Shown piece after piece: positions 49,936 to 59,683 of a stretch of 64,000 bases of DNA (its first letter is position 1; every line of letters begins with the position of its first letter). This DNA is from Acidithiobacillus acidisediminis (GTDB lineage Bacteria; Pseudomonadota; Gammaproteobacteria; Acidithiobacillales; Acidithiobacillaceae): the NCBI RefSeq assembly GCF_023277115.1, contig NZ_JALQCS010000001.1, forward strand, positions 2,040,001-2,104,000. Direction: 5' to 3'. The position numbers and the translations under genes are program-made. Below the pieces are notes generated by a model. The model was not told the DNA's origin and did not search any database. It saw only the letters and a program-made list of their open reading frames with translations.

Positions 49936-51759
49936 GTGTTGGCCTATTTCCCGGAAATTTATCCCGACGAACTGTTATACAGCGCGCTTGCGCGTTATCA
50001 TCGCCACGTTTGTTCCAGAAGCCCGAAACACACCCTGTATGATCTCTTTGGTGAAACCGGGGTGCGGGCGACGGCGGGATTGCAAAGCCGCGTGGCGGCG
50101 TTGAGCCAAAGAATACCGGCCGATCGCGGACTCGGTCCGGAAAGGCTGACCAAGGATTTTACCCTCTACCGTTATTACACGGCATTCGAGCCGAAGTCAG
50201 TGGGACAATCCGTACTGGCGTCATTAACGGACGGCCCGGCGGATGCCGTGCATGTGCGTCTGGGTATTGCGGCGAGCGCGATTTCGGCTCCGGCATACTT
50301 ACGGTATTGTCCCATCTGCCTTGGCGAGATGTTGAACCGCTATGGAGAAGGATATTGGAGGCGCAGCCATCAACTCCCCGGCGTTCTGGTTTGTCCGGAA
50401 CATGGCGCGGCCCTGGCGGACAGTGCGGTCTCTCAAGGCGCCAGTAACCAGCACGAATTCATCGCCGCGGATCAAAAGAACTGTTCGCCTGTGGCGGTAC
50501 TCCCTTCTTGGGCGGGTAGCCCGCGCCAAGTGACGCTGTTGCAAGAGATCGCCAAGCGGAGCGCGGCGTTGCTCGATCATCCGCCAGTGCGCTTTCGTGA
50601 TTGGGGTGCGTATTATCGGAGCGCAGTGATTGATCGCGGCTTCGACAAAGGCAAGGAGAATGTCGCTCAGAACCTTCTCAGGGAAGCAATTTTAAGCCTG
50701 TTTGAACCAGTAATCGACCTTATCCCCGGTGGTCTCGGCGGCGATTGGCCTACGGCCATGGTACGGAAACACAGAAAGGCATTTCATCCGTTGCGGCATG
50801 TTCTATTCCAGATTTTTTTGGACAAACGGTCGTCGCAACGGCGGACGGCACCCCCCTTCGGCAAGGGACCGTGGCCCTGCTTCAATCGTCTGGCAGACCA
50901 CTATGGGCAGAATGTGATCCACGAGATTGCTGTTCGCCATGATCAGGATCGGGTGATTGGTCGATTTTCCTGCGCCTGCGGATTTGTGTACAGTCGAGAG
51001 GTGGGATCAAGGAGTTCGCCGCGCATTTTGGACTTTGGCCCCCTACTGGATGATCAAATCCGGCAGAAAGTGGCGGAGGGCCTGGGACTCAGGGCGGTAG
51101 CCGGATATCTTGCCATTGATCCGGGGACGGTGAGGTTGCACGCCTCCCGACTCGGGTTGAACGTGCCCTGGAAGCCCTTAGCCGCACGACATTCCCGAAC
51201 ATTGGTGCCAGACTGTGATGCCATAAGAACACGGTGGTTGGACATGCAGCAGAATTACGCTGATTTGTCACGTCGGCAACTGGCGCTCCTGCTACCCAAA
51301 GAACACTCGTGGTTGTACCGCCATGACAGGGAGTGGTTGGAGCAACACTCACCAACGGCACTGCACAAGAAATGGTCTGATCAGCGTGTGGACTGGGAGA
51401 CATTGGATCGTAGCATGGCGATCCAACTGCGTAAGGCTGCGCGGGAAATCACTCGGGAGGTTCCGCCGCAACGCGTTACTCAGGCTGCTTTGGAGCGCAA
51501 GTTGGGGCGGCCACTCCGGATGTCAGAACGACAGGTAAAACTGCCTAAAAGTATCGGCGTGCTTGGCGAGGTCATGGAAACTACCGATGCGTTTCGGTTG
51601 CGTCGCATTGTCTGGGCTACTGCAGAATTGCATCGCCAGGCGTTGCCTGTGCGATCGTGGCGGGTACGCCGCTTAGCAGGGCTGCCTTCGATAGCTTCAC
51701 CGAGCGTAGAAACCGCCTTGGCCGCCTTGGAAATAATGGCTGGATCCTCTGAGGTATAA
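49936..51759 (+). CDS. tnsD: Tn7-like target selector TnsD (TniQ family)
   Basis: 607 residues from GTG 49936. N-terminal LAYFPEIYPDELLYSALARY, TniQ zinc finger RYCPICLGEMLNRYGEGYW and VCPEHGAAL, then MVRKHRKAFHPLRHVLFQIF and SWLYRHDREWLEQHSP, both shared with Tn7 TnsD. It recognises a fixed chromosomal site. The element is not at glmS here, so this insertion did not use a classical attTn7. Confidence 0.9.
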   Translation: MLAYFPEIYPDELLYSALARYHRHVCSRSPKHTLYDLFGETGVRATAGLQSRVAALSQRIPADRGLGPERLTKDFTLYRYYTAFEPKSVGQSVLASLTDGPADAVHVRLGIAASAISAPAYLRYCPICLGEMLNRYGEGYWRRSHQLPGVLVCPEHGAALADSAVSQGASNQHEFIAADQKNCSPVAVLPSWAGSPRQVTLLQEIAKRSAALLDHPPVRFRDWGAYYRSAVIDRGFDKGKENVAQNLLREAILSLFEPVIDLIPGGLGGDWPTAMVRKHRKAFHPLRHVLFQIFLDKRSSQRRTAPPFGKGPWPCFNRLADHYGQNVIHEIAVRHDQDRVIGRFSCACGFVYSREVGSRSSPRILDFGPLLDDQIRQKVAEGLGLRAVAGYLAIDPGTVRLHASRLGLNVPWKPLAARHSRTLVPDCDAIRTRWLDMQQNYADLSRRQLALLLPKEHSWLYRHDREWLEQHSPTALHKKWSDQRVDWETLDRSMAIQLRKAAREITREVPPQRVTQAALERKLGRPLRMSERQVKLPKSIGVLGEVMETTDAFRLRRIVWATAELHRQALPVRSWRVRRLAGLPSIASPSVETALAALEIMAGSSEV

Positions 51760-51760
51760 A

Positions 51761-53410
51761 TTGATCAGAATAGACGTATTGCGCAAAGTGCCTGAAGATT
51801 TGACGCTACACTGGCTGGTTGGAGTCGAACAAGACGATAAAAAGGGGTGGCGGGTACGTATAGTCACCTGCGGCGTGTCGTCAGGCAAATTTGCCATGTG
51901 GAGCGTACCTATTGGGCTGTTCCCGGTGCTGGCACTCGGTTATCGCTTCTCCGAAGGTTGGTTGCTCCCGATAACCTACGGCGAATATTCGGAAGTGATT
52001 ATTCCCAATCTGGCGGCAGGAGAGGAAATCAACTCGTCGGACATTCCGCCAGAATTATATTCGTTTGAAGGCAAATCACAGGGGGTGCAGCGGCTCTTGC
52101 GTTATCGAGTGGATCAGATGGAGTATTTGGTCCCGACCATGGAACTCATCCGTAGCCTGTTCCTGCATAATAAAACGCTTGCCAATCATATTATGCAGCC
52201 TGGAGGCGTCATGACGCTCTTCAGGCCGGTCGAACCTGGGTTTCATCCTCGTCTGCAACTCGATTATACCCAGCAAATGCCGGTGAGATCACTCAAGAGG
52301 TCATTTATCTTGGAATTTTCTTGGCTGGCGGTGGATACTGAGGGGCAACGCGCCTGGGACAGTGTCTACGAACGGACATTCAAACAAAAGTATATGACCT
52401 TTGATCCTCCTGATCTGCATGACTGTGGAATTAAGTTTCGTGGAGTGCGGAAAGGAAATCAGTGGCTTATCTTAGAAATCTCCGAGTTCACGGGGAAGAG
52501 GGTACCCTGTGATGTTTTGTATTTTTCTCATCCGTCGCTGGGGAAAACGATTACGGTGCGGATGCCAAAAAGCCAGCCCAAAAGGCGTGGACCAGGCGGT
52601 GGGTCGTCATCCGGTGACGTTCCTGTCATAGACACGGTAGGTTCGGGTAGTAGGACGGATGTTCATCAGCCAGCCCTGCCGATATTGACCAGAACCAGCA
52701 TTTTCGACCGGGAAATCGAAGTGCGTCGGGTGGATAAAAAAGATCGGATACGCGTTATCAGGCGTAGAAGCAAGAGTGCCGCGGGTACCAGTGAAAATGG
52801 AGGAAAGACCCGAAAATATCGGGGAAGTGGAAAAACGCCACCGCCTAAAGTGAGCGTTTCCCCTGAGTCTCTGCACGACGATCTCCTGCCCATGGAGTTT
52901 CAGGTGCTTGCGGTCGAGAAAGGTGAAGGTACGGACGATCTAAGGCGATTGATGCAGGTGATCCGGACCATGGCGAATGGGCTAATAAATGTCCGTGTTT
53001 TGACGGCGCTGTGTCGGCTTGAAACCGGGCAGGCCTTTTCCATGGTTGGAAAGCGCCAAAGATTATGCCTGGTTGCCGTATTTTTCCAGGAAAAGGCGTT
53101 CCCGGTGGTGTTGCTGGATGTGGAGCATAGTAACAAAATGGCCTTGTCTACGCTGTTGCTGCGATTCAAGGGTAGTATCGGGCTTCGAGATATCGAAAAC
53201 CATATCCTGTCGATTCTCCACCGGCTGGATTGTCGGGGAGGGCGTTGGGACATTACAGAGAATGAAGGCGACCAGCTTGCCCGATATGAGCGGCTGCGGA
53301 AGGTGATGAGACCTGATCCGGGAGGTAATGAGCAACAACAGAATGGCGTTTGGGCAGCAAAACTGAGGAAAAAGCTCTTTGAGTTTCCCGGCCCATCCGC
53401 TTCCACGTAG
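51761..53410 (+). CDS. tnsE: Tn7-like target selector TnsE
   Basis: 549 residues (Tn7 TnsE has 538) from TTG 51761, one base after the tnsD stop. N-terminal domain LTLHWLVGVEQDDKKGWRVR, a basic Ser/Gly linker (PKRRGPGGGSSSGDVPVIDT) and a conserved C-terminal domain LMQVIRTMANGLINVRVLTA, DVEHSNKMALSTLLLRFKG. TnsE directs insertion to replicating or conjugating DNA through the clamp. Identified mainly by position, length and linker/C-terminal style. Confidence 0.82.
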   Translation: MIRIDVLRKVPEDLTLHWLVGVEQDDKKGWRVRIVTCGVSSGKFAMWSVPIGLFPVLALGYRFSEGWLLPITYGEYSEVIIPNLAAGEEINSSDIPPELYSFEGKSQGVQRLLRYRVDQMEYLVPTMELIRSLFLHNKTLANHIMQPGGVMTLFRPVEPGFHPRLQLDYTQQMPVRSLKRSFILEFSWLAVDTEGQRAWDSVYERTFKQKYMTFDPPDLHDCGIKFRGVRKGNQWLILEISEFTGKRVPCDVLYFSHPSLGKTITVRMPKSQPKRRGPGGGSSSGDVPVIDTVGSGSRTDVHQPALPILTRTSIFDREIEVRRVDKKDRIRVIRRRSKSAAGTSENGGKTRKYRGSGKTPPPKVSVSPESLHDDLLPMEFQVLAVEKGEGTDDLRRLMQVIRTMANGLINVRVLTALCRLETGQAFSMVGKRQRLCLVAVFFQEKAFPVVLLDVEHSNKMALSTLLLRFKGSIGLRDIENHILSILHRLDCRGGRWDITENEGDQLARYERLRKVMRPDPGGNEQQQNGVWAAKLRKKLFEFPGPSAST

Positions 53411-53654
53411 TGATGAGTATCGCGAGGCTTTCATGCCCCAGCCTTTGGTTACCGAAGAAGGCGGATTGTGAAAAGTTCTCCATCCTCAATTAGCTGAGGC
53501 TCGGTGCCATTGTGTTCCCTCCCCGATGCATTTGATGAGGGTTGGCAGCTATATCTTTCGGCATTCAGCACCCGGTAAAGGATGTCAAAGTCGAAAAGGG
53601 CGGTGCGGCGACTGGTGCTCATCGCCGAATCGTGGGTTGTTGAGTCGGTCTGGA
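53411..53654. other. Gap after tnsE without a recognised gene
   Basis: About 240 bases with no convincing ORF. A short frame with REA-type residues may be the eroded start of the methylase fragment that follows. No TnsB-site repeat is visible. Confidence 0.4.
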
Positions 53655-53965
53655 GGCCTTGCAGGTGATTCGGCTGACCAACGGGCAGTCACTGGAGTTT
53701 ATTCTGGCCGTGCCTGCGCGCTTTGCCCGCCGCCGAGTGGCGCCCGCCCTTCATTGTCGTCACTGATGTAGGGCGATCTCTGGATCTCTACGCGGAGTTC
53801 ACTCGTTCCGGCGGCACCTACGTCCCCTATCCCGATCCCGGCCATCACCGTATCCGTTTGCAGGACCTGCGCGATCCCGTCGTAGTCCAGCGTTTACGCC
53901 AACTCTGGAACGACCCGGACAGTCTTGATCCCAGTCGCCATGCCGCCCGCGTCACCCGCGCCATT
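53655..53965 (+). pseudogene. Fragment of a large class I DNA methylase (Eco57I/PglX type)
   Basis: Two adjoining frames (change near 53745) encode QVIRLTNGQSLEFILAVPAR and then FIVVTDVGRSLDLYAEFTRS, GTYVPYPDPGHHRIRLQDLR and WNDPDSLDPSRHAARVTRAI, which is the N-terminal region of large fused restriction-modification methylases. Catalytic parts are missing. The next 30 bases merge into another gene fragment. Confidence 0.5.
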
Positions 53966-53996
53966 GCTGACCGCCAGCGGTGCTGCTCCCGGCGCG

Positions 53997-54623
53997 GATC
54001 GGACCGCGTTCACACGGGATATGGGCGAAGCCTTGGAGCAGTACTATGCCGTGGCGGCGGCTCAGGCGCCTTCCTTCGCTGAAATCGTGAACCAGTTCAG
54101 CCGATTGGGTCAGCGTTACAAGCTCCGAATACTGCGCCAGTTCTTGTTCGCTTTCAGGGCCTTTATCATTGTGGAGTCGGTGGCGCGCGACCTGGATGCT
54201 CGTTTCAACATGCTTGCCACCTTACAGGCCTTTACGCCGCACTTGCTTGCGCGGCAATTCCTCCCCGACATGACAGAAGCCTTTCCCGGCGCCTATCGGG
54301 CGCTCTTCACTTTGCGCCGGGCCCTGACAAGGTTGCCTGTTTCACTCACCCGTGCGTTACAGCAGTTGGCTAAGGGTGAACTGACCGTAACGGTTGCCAA
54401 CGCGCCTATGGAAGAGATCCCGCAACACCTTGATCGCGCCAGCAACCGCCTCAGCCTGAGCCTGATCATTGCGGCCGTTATCATCGGGTCATCCCTGGTC
54501 ATGGCCTTCCACACCGGTCCCCACTATCTGGGGATTCCGCTCCTGGGCCTCCTAGGCTATTCGGTGGCCAGCGCACTCGGCCTGTGGTGGGTGATAGCGA
54601 TCCTGCGTTCGGGGAAGTTCTGA
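53997..54623 (+). pseudogene. C-terminal fragment of an ABC1/UbiB-family kinase-like protein
   Basis: The frame ending at 54623 encodes DRTAFTRDMGEALEQYYAVA, FLFAFRAFIIVESVARDLDA, LQAFTPHLLARQFLPDM and two C-terminal membrane helices (LIIAAVIIGSSLVMAF; LLGYSVASALGLWWVIAIL). This is the end of AarF/UbiB proteins; the kinase-like part is gone. An ORF start at 53925 adds unrelated residues from the methylase fragment. Confidence 0.6.
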
Positions 54624-54657
54624 TCAGCGACATGCTGACTGCTTCCCGACCCATGCG

Positions 54658-56682
54658 CTAGGCGGTGAGCCGAACCTTCTGAAGGAGCTTGGCGTTGACG
54701 GCGACGATCACGGTGGAAACGGACATCAGGGCCGCCCCCACGGCTGGGGACAACACTATGCCGATGCTGTAGGCCACCCCCGCCGCAAGCGGGATCGCTA
54801 CGATATTGTAGCCGGCACCCCACCACAGGTTCTGAATCATCTTGCGATAGGTCGCCCGGGAAAGTTCAAGGATGGCCGCCACATCCCGAGGATCGGAACG
54901 GACCAGCACGATGTCCGCCGACTCGATGGCGACATCCGTACCCGCCCCGATGGCGATCCCGACGTCGGCCTCCACCAGGGCGGGCGCATCGTTGACACCG
55001 TCGCCAACCATGGCCACGCGCAATCCTCGCGCTTTTACCTCCTTGATCTTCTCCGCCTTCTGCTCAGGGAGCACTTCGGCGAAATAGTCGTCAAGCCCCA
55101 TTTCCTGGGCCACCCAGCGGGCCACCGCTGCCGAGTCGCCGGTCAACATCATCACCTGCACGCCCATTCCCTTTAGCCGCGCGAGCGCTTCCCGCGATTC
55201 CGCTCGAATGATATCGGCCAGCGCGACCGCCCCTGCCGGTTTCTCGTCGACGAGCAGGTATACCACCGTTTTGCCCTGGGATGCCAAGGCCCCGATCCGC
55301 CCATCGCTGACATCGAGGCCGTGCTCCTTGAGATAGCCGGGACTTACGACTTTCACGTTGCGTCCTTCCACGATGGCTTGCGCGCCCTTCCCGGGGATGG
55401 CCCTGAATTCCTTGGGAGACTCGAAGCTGATACCCCGCTCTTGGGCATCTGTCACGATGCCGGCTGCGATGGGGTGCTCCGACTGACTTTCGAGGGCCGC
55501 GGCGAGCCGCACGACCTCGTCTTCGGCGTATCCGCCCAGCACGACCACATCCGTGACGCCGAACCGCCCCTCCGTCAAGGTCCCGGTCTTGTCGAACACC
55601 ACCGCCTGCAGTTGGCGCGCCCGCTCAAAAGCAGACCGGTCCCGGATAAGCAGCCCATGCTGCGCCGCCATGGCGGTGGACACGGCGACGACCAGCGGAA
55701 TCGCCAGGCCCAGGGCATGGGGACAGGCAATCACCATAACGGTCACCATGCGGGCCAGGGCAAACTCGAAGTGCTGGCCAAGGATCAGCCAAGTGGCAAG
55801 GGTAAGCCCCCCGACACTCAACGCGGTAAGTGTCAGCACCAGGGCCGCGCGGTCGGCCAGGTCCTGGGTCCGGGAGCGGGACTCCTGTGCCCGGCGCACC
55901 ATCTCGATGACCTGTGAAAGATAGGTTTCACTGCCGGTCTTGTGGACCTCGACGGTGATACTCGACTCTCCGTTGACCGAACCGCCGATCACTTCGTCGC
56001 CGCCCCCCTTCTCCACGGGCTGGCTTTCGCCGGTGAGCATGGCCTGGTTGACGGTGGTTCGCCCCTCGACGATCAGACCATCTGTAGGGATTTTTTCGCC
56101 GGGCTTCACCAGCACCCGGTCACCGCGCTGCAGATTGGCGACCGGCACGTCTTTCATACCGTCCGGGGCCACGAGATGGGCCTCGGAAGGCATCATTTGC
56201 ACCAGTTTTTCCAGTGCGCCGGATGCCCCCATGACCGATTTCATCTCGATCCAGTGGCCGAGCAGCATCACATCGATCAGCGTGGCGAGTTCCCAGAAGA
56301 ACACTTCGCCCTGAACCCCGAACACGACGGCACTCGAGTAAAAATAGGCCACGCTGATGGCCAGGGCGATCAGCGTCATCATGGCTGGCTTGCGGGTTTC
56401 GAGTTCGGCAAACAGCCCCTTCAGGAAGGGCCAGCCGCCGTAGAAATACACTCCACTCGACAACGCGAAAAGCACATAGGACGACCCCGTAAAGGCAAGA
56501 GTAGCCTCCAGTTCCAGCAGATGCTGGATAAGCGGCGACAAAAAAAGGATAGGGATCGTCAGTGCCAGTGACACCCAAAACCGCCGCCGGAAATCGGCGA
56601 TCATGGCGGCATGGTTGTGACCGCCGTGCGCACCGGGATGAGCGGTATCCATCCCTTGTTTCTGATGTCCCGAATGGTCCAT
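54658..56682 (-). CDS. copB: Copper/silver-exporting P1B-type ATPase (CopB type)
   Basis: 674 residues. His/Gly-rich N-terminus (MDHSGHQKQ; HPGAHGGHNHAA) in place of a CxxC domain. Eight membrane helices are expected; the metal site is CPH (VIACPHALGLAIPLV), typical of the CopB-like P1B-3 group. TGES actuator, phosphorylation loop VVFDKTGTLTEGRF, hinge VAMVGDGVNDAPALVEADVG. It expels Cu from the cytoplasm. It faces away from the Cus genes. Confidence 0.9.
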   Translation of the reverse strand: MDHSGHQKQGMDTAHPGAHGGHNHAAMIADFRRRFWVSLALTIPILFLSPLIQHLLELEATLAFTGSSYVLFALSSGVYFYGGWPFLKGLFAELETRKPAMMTLIALAISVAYFYSSAVVFGVQGEVFFWELATLIDVMLLGHWIEMKSVMGASGALEKLVQMMPSEAHLVAPDGMKDVPVANLQRGDRVLVKPGEKIPTDGLIVEGRTTVNQAMLTGESQPVEKGGGDEVIGGSVNGESSITVEVHKTGSETYLSQVIEMVRRAQESRSRTQDLADRAALVLTLTALSVGGLTLATWLILGQHFEFALARMVTVMVIACPHALGLAIPLVVAVSTAMAAQHGLLIRDRSAFERARQLQAVVFDKTGTLTEGRFGVTDVVVLGGYAEDEVVRLAAALESQSEHPIAAGIVTDAQERGISFESPKEFRAIPGKGAQAIVEGRNVKVVSPGYLKEHGLDVSDGRIGALASQGKTVVYLLVDEKPAGAVALADIIRAESREALARLKGMGVQVMMLTGDSAAVARWVAQEMGLDDYFAEVLPEQKAEKIKEVKARGLRVAMVGDGVNDAPALVEADVGIAIGAGTDVAIESADIVLVRSDPRDVAAILELSRATYRKMIQNLWWGAGYNIVAIPLAAGVAYSIGIVLSPAVGAALMSVSTVIVAVNAKLLQKVRLTA

Positions 56683-56969
56683 AGAGTCCTCTCATTTTAC
56701 CGCCGCAGGAGCTTACAACGCCGGTTGCCGATTTCCAACCTTAGTGCGCGTTGAGCCTAATTCCGTAGGTTAGGTATGCTAATGGGACAAACGTCCGATG
56801 AGCGGCGGAGCAAAAATAGAATGTCACGCCCTATACACGGCTACGGCCTCGGCATCTGGAGATCCACATCCATGCCCCAGACTGGACCCTTAACCAACGA
56901 GATAAGCTTTCCACCGCTGCCCCACCTGTTGGTAGCGCATCCGGACCAGCTTCGGCGGATGGGGAAGCG

Positions 56970-57230
56970 CTATTGTTCCAGGTCGCGGCGCCTTTCCAGG
57001 TACTCATCCCTTCCAATTTCCCCACGAGCATAGCGCTCGTGGAGTACATCCAGCGCGGTGGTTTTCTCGCCACTCCGACTCCCGCGACCTGGGAAGGCCC
57101 GCACCAGCGACACGATCCCGGCAACAATGCCAAAAATCAGCAAGAGGCAAAGCAAACCCCAAAACAGGATCATGAATGCCGACCCGACCCAGCCGTAACC
57201 ATTGAAAAACCACCCATCATATAAGGCCAC
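56970..57230 (-). CDS. SHOCT-domain small membrane protein
   Basis: 86 residues: one long hydrophobic segment (GSAFMILFWGLLCLLLIFGI) then the SHOCT motif ALDVLHERYARGEIGRDEYL. SHOCT domains support oligomerisation and often sit beside copper genes. Upstream of copB on the same strand with about 290 bases between that hold no gene. Confidence 0.75.
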   Translation of the reverse strand: MALYDGWFFNGYGWVGSAFMILFWGLLCLLLIFGIVAGIVSLVRAFPGRGSRSGEKTTALDVLHERYARGEIGRDEYLERRRDLEQ

Positions 57231-57475
57231 ATTTTCTGTTCCTCATCGTGCTCGCTACACCATGGACGCAGAACTAACTCTCGCCGATGACCACCTCACT
57301 TAAGGCTTCAGTGTAGTAGGCAGTGTCCACTTATTCCATCTTCTTTCAGGCTATCCAATGGATGGGGCCAGCCATCGGCGTCCTGGCGACTGAGGATATG
57401 GTCTGCGGCAAGATCTTCGGCCACCCGTACCTTTGCTGCCAATGGCCTTCCCCCGGTTGACCGTTAGATATCTCC

Positions 57476-57795
57476 TCAGCTCACCCCTGCCTCGCGGTAA
57501 CTTCGGTCGACATGTTGGTAACGGCGCCACACATAGATTGCCCAGATGCGATAGCGTTTCTCGCCGATCATGGCAACAGCCTCTTCCTTGTGTTCCTCCA
57601 AGCGCCGGACCCAGTGGGTGAGGGTTTGGGCGTAGTGGGGGACAGAGGTTTTTCACGTCCAGGACTTCAAGGTGCTGGCCGGCCATTTCGTGGACCACCC
57701 GCCAGAGATGGGGAATCTCGCCGTCGGGAAAGACTTACAAACACCGACGGTTGGGGCGGTAGAAAAAACCGTAGATAAGGGGCACGTCAGTAAGG
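57476..57795 (-). pseudogene. Frameshifted C-terminal fragment of a cyclopropane-fatty-acid-synthase-like methyltransferase
   Basis: VFPDGEIPHLWRVVHEMAGQ then HLEVLDVKNLCP is followed, after skipping one C in a run of five, by HYAQTLTHWVRRLEEHKEEA and YRIWAIYVWRRYQHVDRSYR. This matches the end of CFA-type enzymes (FPGGELP...HYAxTLxxW). A TAA lies just before VFPDG and the SAM domain is absent. The flanks 57231-57475 and 57796-57886 show nothing else. Confidence 0.4.
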
Positions 57796-57886
57796 GCGGG
57801 AAGCGCGGCACTCAGTCGCGGCAGCATTGACATTTGATGGCCGTTGAATTTTAATGACCAAACTAACGTCTTGAGATTGGGGTACT

Positions 57887-58279
57887 GTGCGCGTTTTTCG
57901 CCCGTTCGTTCGCCGGATAGCCTTTATGGCCCTGCTTCTACTGCTGCCTTGGATGGTGGCACCCGTAGACGCTGCCCCGGCGCTGTGCGCCCTGTCGATG
58001 ACAGGGGTAGCCGCACACGGCACACAAATACCGCGTTGCGAACAGGCCCTTGGTGCTCCGGCCCAGCAGCAAGGAGCCTGCCTGACTGCTTGCTGCCACC
58101 ACGATATGATGATGCCGGTAGCGGAGAGTGCCTACAACATCACCCCCGCCATGCCAGCCTTCGCCGTTTCCGTTGCATCCTGGATTACCCTCTCTTCTCC
58201 TAAGCCCGTTCCACACTTTCTCCGCGTTGCGGCCCACACTGGTCTTCCCCCACTCTCCGCAGTTCGTTTTCTCATTTAG
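57887..58279 (+). CDS. Secreted Cys/His/Met-rich protein upstream of the Cus genes
   Basis: 130 residues from GTG 57887 (or ATG 57926). Signal peptide IAFMALLLLLPWMVAPVDA; then ACLTACCHHDMMMPVAES, a cluster of possible Cu(I) ligands. Similar small exported proteins precede copper efflux operons in other bacteria; role unproven. Separated from cusC-like by about 90 bases. Confidence 0.55.
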   Translation: MRVFRPFVRRIAFMALLLLLPWMVAPVDAAPALCALSMTGVAAHGTQIPRCEQALGAPAQQQGACLTACCHHDMMMPVAESAYNITPAMPAFAVSVASWITLSSPKPVPHFLRVAAHTGLPPLSAVRFLI

Positions 58280-58372
58280 CCTCCCACCTGAATCCGTAGC
58301 CCCGCGCGCATAAGCGCGCCGGACAGGAAATTCGCGTCTTCGGCCCTAACTCGGGCCGTATGTGGAGGTTAT

Positions 58373-59683
58373 ATGAGCGATGTGCAAATAAGTTCTGGAA
58401 ATAAATATTTTCTAAAGTGGGTTGCGGCTATTCGCAGGGGCGCGGGGCCACTCCCCCTTCCCATCATGCTGATGATGGTGTTCAGCCCTTACGCCAGTGC
58501 CGCCTCATTAAGCCTGCAGGGCGCGGAGGCAATTGCCCTGCGCCAAAATCCCGGGCTTGGCGCCCTGACCCAAAAGATTGCGGAATTACGGCACAAAGCC
58601 GTGGCCGTTGCCCAGTTGCCCGATCCGCATCTCGCCCTCGGCGCCGTGAACGTGCCCCTCAACAGCTTCTCCATGAACCAGCAGCAGATGAGCATGCTGA
58701 GCGTGGGCCTGAGTCAGACCTTTCCCTCCTTTGGCAAACTGGGGCTGGAAGGACAGCAGGCAGGGATAGAAGCACGAGAAGCCACCGACACGCTGCGCGG
58801 CCAGTCTGCCGAGTTGGTACTATTGCTGCGCCGCGCCTGGCTGCAAGCCCTTTATACCGAAGATGCCGTGGCAACGGTCCAGCATCAGGAACAGTTGGAG
58901 GCCGAGAGTGTGCAAGCGGCACTGGCGCTCTACCGGTCCGCTCAAGGGTCACAGGCCGAGGTACTCCGTGCCCAACTGGCGCGCGACAGTTTGGCCAATG
59001 ACATCACCAAATTGCAGGCAGAGCAGGCAAGCGATCTGGCGCAAATCGCCCAGATTCTGAATCTGTCGGAACCGCCGTCCATAGAAAAGCAATGGCCGAA
59101 TCTGCCGCCACCACCCACTCTTGCCGAAGTGGAAGCCCGGCTTTCCGGCCAGCCCCTCCTGCGGGCCGCCCGGGCGCAAACCCGTGTCGCGCAAATGGGC
59201 GTGCAGGTAGCCAAAACCGGCTATTGGCCGGACGTCACGGTCAGCGTCGGTTATGGCCAGGATTTCCACCCCGGCAGCCCCAACTGGCTGTCAGCGGGGG
59301 TTAACCTGAGCCTGCCGATATTCCCGGGGGATCGCCAGGACCAGGACGTTGCCGCCGCCAGGGCCAAGGCCCTGCAGGCGCAATATCGCTACGACGATCA
59401 GCATCTGGCCCTGACCCAGCAGGCGCGCGCCACCTTCGCCCGCTACGCAGCCCTCAAGACCGAGTTGGAGCGCACCGATCAACGCCTGCTGCCCAACGCA
59501 CGAAATGCCTTTTCCGCAACGCTCGCCGCCTATTCGGCGGGGCGCGCCGGACTGAACGCGGTGTTGCGCACCCAGAAGGAAGTGCTGGACTACGCCCTGA
59601 CCCGCCTGCAATACCGCCGCGACCTGGCCCTCAGCGCCGCAGAGCTGGATTTCCTCACCACCCAAGGAGAGATGCAACCATGA
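58373..59683 (+). CDS. TolC-family outer-membrane channel (CusC role)
   Basis: 436 residues from ATG 58373 (GGAGGTTAT before it). Signal-like MLMMVFSPYASAAS, then the repeated TolC pattern: EAIALRQNPGLGALTQKIAE, long coiled helices (EAESVQAALALYRSAQGSQA), SAGVNLSLPIFPGDRQDQDV, YSAGRAGLNAVLRTQKEVLD. Overlaps cusB by four bases. Exit duct of the tripartite pump. Confidence 0.85.
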   Translation: MSDVQISSGNKYFLKWVAAIRRGAGPLPLPIMLMMVFSPYASAASLSLQGAEAIALRQNPGLGALTQKIAELRHKAVAVAQLPDPHLALGAVNVPLNSFSMNQQQMSMLSVGLSQTFPSFGKLGLEGQQAGIEAREATDTLRGQSAELVLLLRRAWLQALYTEDAVATVQHQEQLEAESVQAALALYRSAQGSQAEVLRAQLARDSLANDITKLQAEQASDLAQIAQILNLSEPPSIEKQWPNLPPPPTLAEVEARLSGQPLLRAARAQTRVAQMGVQVAKTGYWPDVTVSVGYGQDFHPGSPNWLSAGVNLSLPIFPGDRQDQDVAAARAKALQAQYRYDDQHLALTQQARATFARYAALKTELERTDQRLLPNARNAFSATLAAYSAGRAGLNAVLRTQKEVLDYALTRLQYRRDLALSAAELDFLTTQGEMQP

